Source: Spirochaetota bacterium
Lineage (GTDB): Bacteria > Spirochaetota > JAGLSM01 > JAKPMW01
Assembly (NCBI GenBank): GCA_029548715.1
Contig: JAKPMW010000412.1
Span: 1-10,564 of the forward strand
Direction of reading: 5' to 3'
Length of the DNA: 10,564 nt
Shown here piece after piece: positions 5,953-10,564 of this stretch; positions within the stretch are counted from its first letter, which is position 1; each line of letters starts with the position of its first letter. Made by a program: the position numbers and the translations under genes. The notes under the pieces are model-generated. The model saw nothing but the letters and a program-made list of their open reading frames with translations. It made no database searches and had not been told where the DNA came from.

Positions 5953-6399
5953 TTACAGATCTTTTTTAAGATAGACCATGTCCACAAGCTGGATCTCGCC
6001 GTCAAACATGGGATGATCGTAGTTGTCGGTAAAAAAATTCGGTACCCGGTGCGAGTACACAAATCCGCAGCGCTCGTAAAACGCGAGGATGCCCGGGGTC
6101 TCGCCTGTCCCGACAAGCATGGTCCTGTACGTGGTATTGTAATAGTCACAGATGTAGTGCACCAAGGCGCGCCCGTATCCCCTGCCCTGGGCGTGCTCGT
6201 ACGTTGCCAGGTTTTTCAGCTCACAGGTCTGCTCATCAAGCGGCAGGACAACGCAGACAGACTTGAGGGCATCGTCATAGAGGGCAAACATGTCCCCCTC
6301 TGGCAGATATCTGTCGATCATGTCTTCCTGCTCGTCAGCCAGGAGCAGGAGGTCCAGAAAGCGTTTTTTGTCTTCAACAATCTTTTCGATTTTCGTCAT
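5953..6399 (-). CDS. GNAT-family N-acetyltransferase
   Basis: The 148-residue product has the GNAT core: a strand pair around residues 37-55 (DMFALYDDALKSVCVVLPL), the strand CELKNLATYE, the acetyl-CoA pyrophosphate loop QGRGYGRALV (Q/R-x-x-G-x-G/A), the strand TMLVGTG, and the C-terminal PGILAFYERCGFVYSHR that closes the cofactor site. The end (NFFTDNYDHPMFDGEIQLVDMVYLKK) matches a well-spread group of small bacterial GNATs of unknown substrate. The ATG at 6399 is the only good in-frame start; no clear Shine-Dalgarno site precedes it, and a longer frame to 6498 begins at GTG without support. It follows umuC by 114 nt in the same direction and could be read through from it. Substrate cannot be predicted. 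Confidence 0.88.
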   Translation of the reverse strand: MTKIEKIVEDKKRFLDLLLLADEQEDMIDRYLPEGDMFALYDDALKSVCVVLPLDEQTCELKNLATYEHAQGRGYGRALVHYICDYYNTTYRTMLVGTGETPGILAFYERCGFVYSHRVPNFFTDNYDHPMFDGEIQLVDMVYLKKDL

Positions 6400-6513
6400 A
6401 TCGAAAGATACACATGCTTTCCCTGGGTATTGCCTCCGCCGAAACCAGTTTAACCACCATGCACCAACAAGGATGCCGAGTCCATCCGGATCCTGCACAC
6501 ATGGCGAGAGACG

Positions 6514-7794
6514 CTACCGAAGATCGCCTGCGTGATCCACAGCCATGGCAACCGGGATTTCGTCCCAGCATGTGGTGTACCGTGGCGACAGCTTTTCACG
6601 TCTCATTGCATATTGTTTGTCACCAATCCAGCAGGCCATGGACAATGCATTACGACCATGGCGTGCATTGATCCGGTCCATGACTGTCATCAACACATCC
6701 TTGCGGGAGTCCTGCTTTTGGAAGAGACAGGGTTGCACGGCATCGACCGGACAAAGGGAGGAAAGGACGACTCCCAATTTGCGATATCTGAATCCATGCC
6801 GATACAGCCGGGCCAGACATTGCGTTGCTGCTTGCATCAATTCTGGTGTGTAGCCTGATTCCTGTGGTAACGTACAGGATACATATTCGGCCTGCTGTGG
6901 GCCATCCGCGTACCGGTCGGTTGCAAGGTATACCGAAACCTCTCCCGCAGCCAGTCTCCCGGATCTCATTTTGGCAGCAGCCGTTGCAAGATGACCAGCC
7001 AACGCCCTCCGGAGGTCACTGAATGACGAAACGGCCTGTCCAAATGAACGCGAGCAGGCAACCGACTTTCGTTTCGGCCTGAGATCAGCAAGTTCAATGC
7101 AGGCCTCCCCCCTGAGTTCACGGGCCGTTCGCTCCCCGCACACGCCAAGGGTCTTTCGGACCCATGCAGCCGGACGTTCGGCAAAATCCAATGCCGTCCG
7201 GATGCCCAAGGCAGCCAGGCGTGATCCGGTCCGATACCCTATTCCCCACACGTCTTCGACCGGCAGAGCCGAGAGGACCTGATCGACCTGAACCCGATCA
7301 AGCAATACGGACACGCCCTGCCCGGATGTTTTTGCTGTCCGGTTGGCGACCTTGGCCAATGTCTTTGTCAGCGACACCCCCGCAGAGACCGGAATACCGG
7401 TTTGGGTCCAGACACGCCTTTTCACGTCCGCAAGATATGCACGTGCATCCCGGATATGGCATTGACCAAGATCAAGAAATGCTTCGTCTATCGAATATTG
7501 CTCGATTGCCGGAGCTGACTGTGCAAGGATCTGCATCACCCTTTTGGACATGTCTCCGTAGAGTTCGTAATTTGACGAGAGGGCCGTCCCGTTGTTGTCC
7601 CTGAGCAGCTTTTCACACTGAAAATACGGACAGCCTGCCGGGATTTTGAGTGTCTTGGCCTCGTTTGACCGGGCAACGACACACCCGTCATTGTTGGACA
7701 AGACCACGACGGGCCGCCCCTCAAGCCGGGGATTGAAAACCCGTTCGCAGGAAACATAAAAGTTGTTGCAATCAACAAGGGCAATGAGGGTCAT
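6514..7794 (-). CDS. umuC: UmuC, catalytic subunit of DNA polymerase V (Y-family)
   Basis: The 426-residue product matches UmuC over its full length (E. coli 422). Catalytic residues are present: Asp8 in ALVDCNNFY, with Tyr13 in the steric-gate position, and Asp103-Glu104 in YSIDEAF; VVVLSNNDGCVVAR and SSNYELYGDMS are typical of the fingers and palm. A helix-hairpin-helix region (VWGIGYRTGSRLAALGI), the little finger with RKSVACSRSFG, and the C-terminal UmuC-specific domain (WIGDKQYAMRREKLSPRYTTCWDEIP) follow. It copies past replication-blocking lesions with UmuD'2. The ATG at 7794 overlaps the umuD stop as TGATG, so the two are coupled; a GTG at 7797 is an alternative start. Intact. Confidence 0.96.
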   Translation of the reverse strand: MTLIALVDCNNFYVSCERVFNPRLEGRPVVVLSNNDGCVVARSNEAKTLKIPAGCPYFQCEKLLRDNNGTALSSNYELYGDMSKRVMQILAQSAPAIEQYSIDEAFLDLGQCHIRDARAYLADVKRRVWTQTGIPVSAGVSLTKTLAKVANRTAKTSGQGVSVLLDRVQVDQVLSALPVEDVWGIGYRTGSRLAALGIRTALDFAERPAAWVRKTLGVCGERTARELRGEACIELADLRPKRKSVACSRSFGQAVSSFSDLRRALAGHLATAAAKMRSGRLAAGEVSVYLATDRYADGPQQAEYVSCTLPQESGYTPELMQAATQCLARLYRHGFRYRKLGVVLSSLCPVDAVQPCLFQKQDSRKDVLMTVMDRINARHGRNALSMACWIGDKQYAMRREKLSPRYTTCWDEIPVAMAVDHAGDLR

Positions 7795-8231
7795 CACGGG
7801 CGATCCATGCGGCGGATGACGGACGAGACAACACCCCAGATTGTGAACCCGCCCTCGTCGGTCAGCACAACCGGTGGATAGAGAGGATTTTCAGACACAA
7901 GACCCATTCGACCATCGGCCGTTTTTTGAAGACGTTTTACTGTCAGTTCGCCATCGACGACAGCCACGACGATGCTCCCGTTGCGAGGCTGCAGGGATCG
8001 ATCGACAACAATGATATCCCCTGAAAAGATCCTGGCTCCGATCATCGAATCGCCGGAGACCCTGAGACAAAACGTTGCCGCGGGATGTGCGACAAGATAT
8101 TCGTTAAAGTCCAGTCCCCGCTCGATATAGTCGTCAGCCGGAGAAGGGAAACCGGCCCTGACCCGGCTTGCATACAGCGGAACCGTCAGCAAGCTCCCAA
8201 AGCGGACCGGGTACACAATGCCACAGCTCAT
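7794..8231 (-). CDS. umuD: UmuD, self-cleaving subunit of DNA polymerase V
   Basis: The 145-residue product is a S24 (LexA-like) peptidase of UmuD type. Self-cleavage is expected at Ala26-Gly27 (RAGFPSPADDY; E. coli has Cys-Gly). The catalytic dyad is Ser62 (VSGDSMIGA) and Lys99 (GELTVKRL). When RecA filaments form on damaged DNA, cleavage gives UmuD', which joins UmuC. The ATG at 8231 is preceded by a GGGGGGAAGG tract. The upstream promoter lies partly within the end of the SRAP gene. The N-terminal segment (about 26 residues) has the usual length, so the protein looks complete. Confidence 0.95.
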   Translation of the reverse strand: MSCGIVYPVRFGSLLTVPLYASRVRAGFPSPADDYIERGLDFNEYLVAHPAATFCLRVSGDSMIGARIFSGDIIVVDRSLQPRNGSIVVAVVDGELTVKRLQKTADGRMGLVSENPLYPPVVLTDEGGFTIWGVVSSVIRRMDRP

Positions 8232-8258
8232 GCCTTCCCCCCGTGCGTCTGAGGGACA

Positions 8259-8287
8259 AACATACCACTATACACATGTTATGTCAA
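8259..8287 (-). promoter_or_regulatory. umuDC promoter with possible operator
   Basis: TTGACA (8282-8287) and TATGTT (8259-8264) on the minus strand are spaced by 17 bases, placing the start about 20 nt before the umuD ATG. The perfect -35 overlaps the SRAP stop codon (8284-8286). AACAT (8259-8263) and ATGTT (8276-8280) form an interrupted palindrome across the spacer and -10, a position where LexA would block transcription. It does not match the E. coli SOS box (CTGT-N8-ACAG), so the repressor site is only a suggestion. Confidence 0.6.
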
Positions 8288-9027
8288 CACGCTCCGAATA
8301 GTTCGCCCTGCCCACCCGGCGTCTCGGGAGACTGAGCCATCCGGCACTCCGGTCCCTCTGCGTGCGGGGAATTGACCAGACATGAAACCGCCTGGACCTG
8401 CACCTGCCCGGATGAAACAACAAGCGCCTCATCGAGTGGATCGATTGCGTACCCCGGATCAAGCCAGAGATGGCATACATCCCGTGAAAGGATCAACGGC
8501 ATCCGCTCATGTACCGGCAGTATGGCTGTGATGGCCGGACGTGTCACGATGGCGCAGCCATACACACGCGAGCCATCATTAGCCTGCCAGCAATCCCACA
8601 CTCCGGCCATGGTAAACGGGCTTTGATCATTGAGCCCGATATGGTATGGAAGACGCAATCTGCCGTCCTTCTTCCATTCATAAAATCCGTCTGCCACAAT
8701 CAGACAGCGCCGATTCCGAAACGAATCCCGAAACATTGGGGATGAAGCAAGTGTTTCGGCCCGGGCATTGATCGGGTGCCGAACCGGTTGTACACGCTCC
8801 ATCCAGTGCGGAACAAACCCCCACCGGAGGGCAACTGGTCGGCAGGTCTGCCCAACGACTGCCAGTATCATCTGGCCGGGAGCAATATTGAATCGGGAGC
8901 AGTATGAACTGCACTGCCCGGAATGTACCGTCTCTGGTTGGCCGGGGCTGCCGGACTGGTTGAAATCAAGGGAAAAATGTTCGACAAGCTCAAACATCGA
9001 TATGCCCACAGCAAACCTGCCACACAT
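8284..9027 (-). CDS. SRAP-domain protein (YedK/HMCES family), abasic-site DNA-protein crosslinker
   Basis: The 247-residue product is a SRAP protein. After removal of Met1, Cys2 (MCGRF) would form a thiazolidine link to abasic sites in single-stranded DNA, shielding them from cleavage. The supporting residues are in place: NARAET with Asn87, GFYEWKK with Glu117, and PVHERMP with His173, each at about +12 to +13 relative to E. coli YedK because of a short insertion near residues 22-40. The C-terminus VNSPHAEGPEC is typical. The ATG at 9027 has GGGAG 7 nt upstream and must be the start, since Cys has to be the second residue; the GTG at 9033 is excluded. It lies directly before umuDC in the same direction, in line with the known association of SRAP genes with SOS functions. 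Confidence 0.95.
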   Translation of the reverse strand: MCGRFAVGISMFELVEHFSLDFNQSGSPGQPETVHSGQCSSYCSRFNIAPGQMILAVVGQTCRPVALRWGFVPHWMERVQPVRHPINARAETLASSPMFRDSFRNRRCLIVADGFYEWKKDGRLRLPYHIGLNDQSPFTMAGVWDCWQANDGSRVYGCAIVTRPAITAILPVHERMPLILSRDVCHLWLDPGYAIDPLDEALVVSSGQVQVQAVSCLVNSPHAEGPECRMAQSPETPGGQGELFGAC

Positions 9028-9107
9028 GCACACGCTCCCGGCTGCATATCCTGCCCTGTCCCGCCTGGATTCGTACCGACAACTGCGGGCAGACTCAAGT
9101 CCGCATC

Positions 9108-9147
9108 AGTATATCCGACAGGCCCCGCCCATGGCAATGGGCCTGTC
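9108..9147 (-). promoter_or_regulatory. Candidate SRAP promoter overlapped by an inverted repeat
   Basis: On the minus strand TTGCCA (9132-9137) and TATACT (9108-9113) are 18 bases apart, each five of six to consensus, giving a leader of about 73 nt. GACAGGCCC (9117-9125) and its exact reverse complement (9139-9147) flank the -35 and lie over the spacer, so a bound dimer would block polymerase. The repeat could also be a transcript hairpin, but it would lie upstream of the start. Prediction only. Confidence 0.4.
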
Positions 9148-9192
9148 CTGCTTGTGTCAACGCTGCACCATCCTGCCCGACCAGGAAAGAGA

Positions 9193-9221
9193 TTGACAAT
9201 GCCTGCCGGCAGATGAACAAT
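9193..9221 (+). promoter_or_regulatory. Candidate promoter of the sensor gene
   Basis: TTGACA (9193-9198) is followed after 17 bases by AACAAT (9216-9221), which matches only four of six -10 positions. The spacer holds the 10-bp palindrome CTGCCGGCAG (9203-9212). It is divergent from the SRAP promoter and leaves a leader of about 100 nt. Weak -10, so an activator or another sigma factor is possible. Confidence 0.35.
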
Positions 9222-9326
9222 CAAATCCGGTGACTGAACAGTGGCCACACAATGTTTCATCAATCTGGCATGGCAGATGCCTTGGCCGATCGTCGTTGAA
9301 ATATGTCCGGGAGAAGCAGGCTGAAC

Positions 9327-10564
9327 ATGAAAAAAGCGACGCTCATCAGTCATTCGGGCAGATTGATTGGCTGGTTCGGCTTTCTCGTCATTTTGGCAAC
9401 CTGGATTTTCACACTGCTGACCGCACATGAAAACCTGCGACATGAATTGCACCGCGCCGAGCAGGAAACAGATACCCTTGCAATAATTCTTGAAAGACAC
9501 ATACACGAGGCTTTTTCACGAGTGGAGACATCGCTTGTCACGCTACGGATCCTGTGTGAATCCGGTGGAGGCAGGAACGAAATCCACAGACACATGAACA
9601 GCATTGCAGGCTCAAGCCCCGGTCTTTTCAACCTGCTCTCGCACATCGATGACAAGGGAAATGTAACAGTCACCGACAAACCGGTATTCAGACAGACATT
9701 CAGCGGTGATCGCCCGTTTTTTATCCACCACAGGGACAACACATCCTCAAATCTTCTTATCGGGAACCCCATTCTCGGAAGGGTAACAGGGAAATGGTAC
9801 ATCCCCGCGAGTCTCCGGCTCCAGAACGCCGAAGGCCGGTTTGCCGGTGTTCTTCTGGCATCTCTCAATCCGGAATACTTTTCCATCATTTTCGAGGAAG
9901 TTACTCTCGGGAAAAACTCGCTGGCATGTCTCGCGGATTTTGACGGCATCATTTACAGCGGATATTCAGGCATGAGTAACCTCGGTCTTGACAAGAGAAT
10001 CCCGCCGGACATCCTTGCCGATACCATGAAGCGACGGCACAGGACATCTTTTACCGCAACCAGTTTTGATGGCGTAAAGCGGATCCAGACGCTTGCACAT
10101 ATCAGAAACCGTCCGATGTTTATTACCGTGGGAGTAAGCCATGATGAATATCTTGAGCCCCTGTATGAAAGATATCTCCATCTAACCGGAATCCTCCTTT
10201 TGTTTTCAATCATACTGGCAATCTTCGTGCATCAGCTCCGCAAGGCGACAAGAATCCGCGATGCCGTTGAACAGGATCTGCGGGCAAGCGAGTCACGTCT
10301 GCGGGAAACCGGAAACAACCTGCCCGGTGGAATGATATACCAGCTGATTTTGACGAAGGCGGGACAACGGAGCTTTGTATACCTGAGCACAGGCTCACAG
10401 GCCCTCCATGGTCATTCGCCGGAGGAGATTCTTTCGGACGCATCGCTTGTGTACCGACAGATTCACCCGGCCGATTCAAGCCGCTTTGCCGGAGAAGAAG
10501 GCAGATGCCTTGAACGACTCTCGACGTTTGATATTGAGGTCCGCATCGTGACTGAATCGGGAGA
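9327..10564 (+). CDS. Membrane sensor with periplasmic Cache (PDC) domain and PAS domain, cut by the window edge
   Basis: The frame is open for 412 codons to the end of the window. Layout: a short cytoplasmic start, TM1 (about 13-33), a periplasmic double-Cache region (about 35-280) with DRPFFIHHRDN, a GKWYIPASLRL strand, FAGVLLASLNPEYF and ACLADFDGIIYSG, all typical of the PDC/dCache domains of diguanylate cyclases and histidine kinases, then TM2 (about 286-301), a coiled linker (EQDLRASESRLRE) and a PAS fold of PAS_3 type (SFVYLSTGSQALHGHSPEEIL, YRQIHPADSSRF). It senses a small ligand outside the cytoplasm; the output domain (kinase, GGDEF or other) lies beyond the edge. The ATG at 9327 has GCAGG 6 nt upstream. 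It diverges from SRAP with a gap of 299 bases. Confidence 0.92.
   Translation, partial: MKKATLISHSGRLIGWFGFLVILATWIFTLLTAHENLRHELHRAEQETDTLAIILERHIHEAFSRVETSLVTLRILCESGGGRNEIHRHMNSIAGSSPGLFNLLSHIDDKGNVTVTDKPVFRQTFSGDRPFFIHHRDNTSSNLLIGNPILGRVTGKWYIPASLRLQNAEGRFAGVLLASLNPEYFSIIFEEVTLGKNSLACLADFDGIIYSGYSGMSNLGLDKRIPPDILADTMKRRHRTSFTATSFDGVKRIQTLAHIRNRPMFITVGVSHDEYLEPLYERYLHLTGILLLFSIILAIFVHQLRKATRIRDAVEQDLRASESRLRETGNNLPGGMIYQLILTKAGQRSFVYLSTGSQALHGHSPEEILSDASLVYRQIHPADSSRFAGEEGRCLERLSTFDIEVRIVTESG

Noticed and set aside
6361..6408. Thirteen-codon leader frame overlapping the GNAT start
   Set aside because: The purine-rich tract before its ATG is too close for a normal ribosome site, and nothing suggests attenuation.
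1..10564. tRNA, rRNA, CRISPR array, insertion sequence
   Set aside because: No cloverleaf-like sequence, no regularly spaced direct repeats and no transposase motifs were seen on either strand.

Overview
The window looks like a bacterial chromosome segment of mixed composition. The left end is AT-rich, the middle is balanced, and the gene at 4756-5616 is clearly GC-rich. Shine-Dalgarno sites (AGGAGG-like), lipobox and Sec signals, a umuDC pair and a Cache/PAS sensor all indicate a Gram-negative bacterium. A Desulfobacterota-type (deltaproteobacterial) host would fit, but that is only an impression; nothing here fixes the taxon.

Left accessory block (1-4420, all minus strand). At the left edge lies the N-terminal part of an MmeI-like type IIL/IIG restriction-modification enzyme (1-405), with a good sigma70-type promoter behind it. 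Upstream of it are two gene clusters reading the same way. Cluster B (2242 to 613) encodes a Sec-exported protein, a small lipoprotein and a nucleotidyltransferase-fold protein whose catalytic DxD motif has become GxD. Cluster A (4420 to 2498) encodes a small protein made of three exact 28-residue Cys/His repeats and three cytoplasmic proteins that I do not recognise. Two junctions in cluster A are 4-nt start/stop overlaps (ATGA and GTGA), so these genes are probably translationally coupled. Cluster A is the part of the window most likely to be an undescribed system.

Central part (4421-6399). A pirin-family cupin on the plus strand (4756-5616) stands alone. It is followed by about 335 bases without a gene, ending in a strong REP-like hairpin, and then by a GNAT acetyltransferase on the minus strand.

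Right part (6514-9027, minus strand). SRAP/YedK-HMCES peptidase, UmuD and UmuC lie in one direction. This is a compact damage-response module: the SRAP protein is expected to crosslink to abasic sites in single-stranded DNA, and UmuD'2C to copy past lesions. The umuD promoter overlaps the SRAP stop codon, and umuD and umuC overlap as TGATG. Diverging from SRAP, a membrane-bound Cache plus PAS sensor protein (from 9327) runs off the right edge, so its output domain is not visible.

I found no tRNA, rRNA, CRISPR array or intact insertion sequence.
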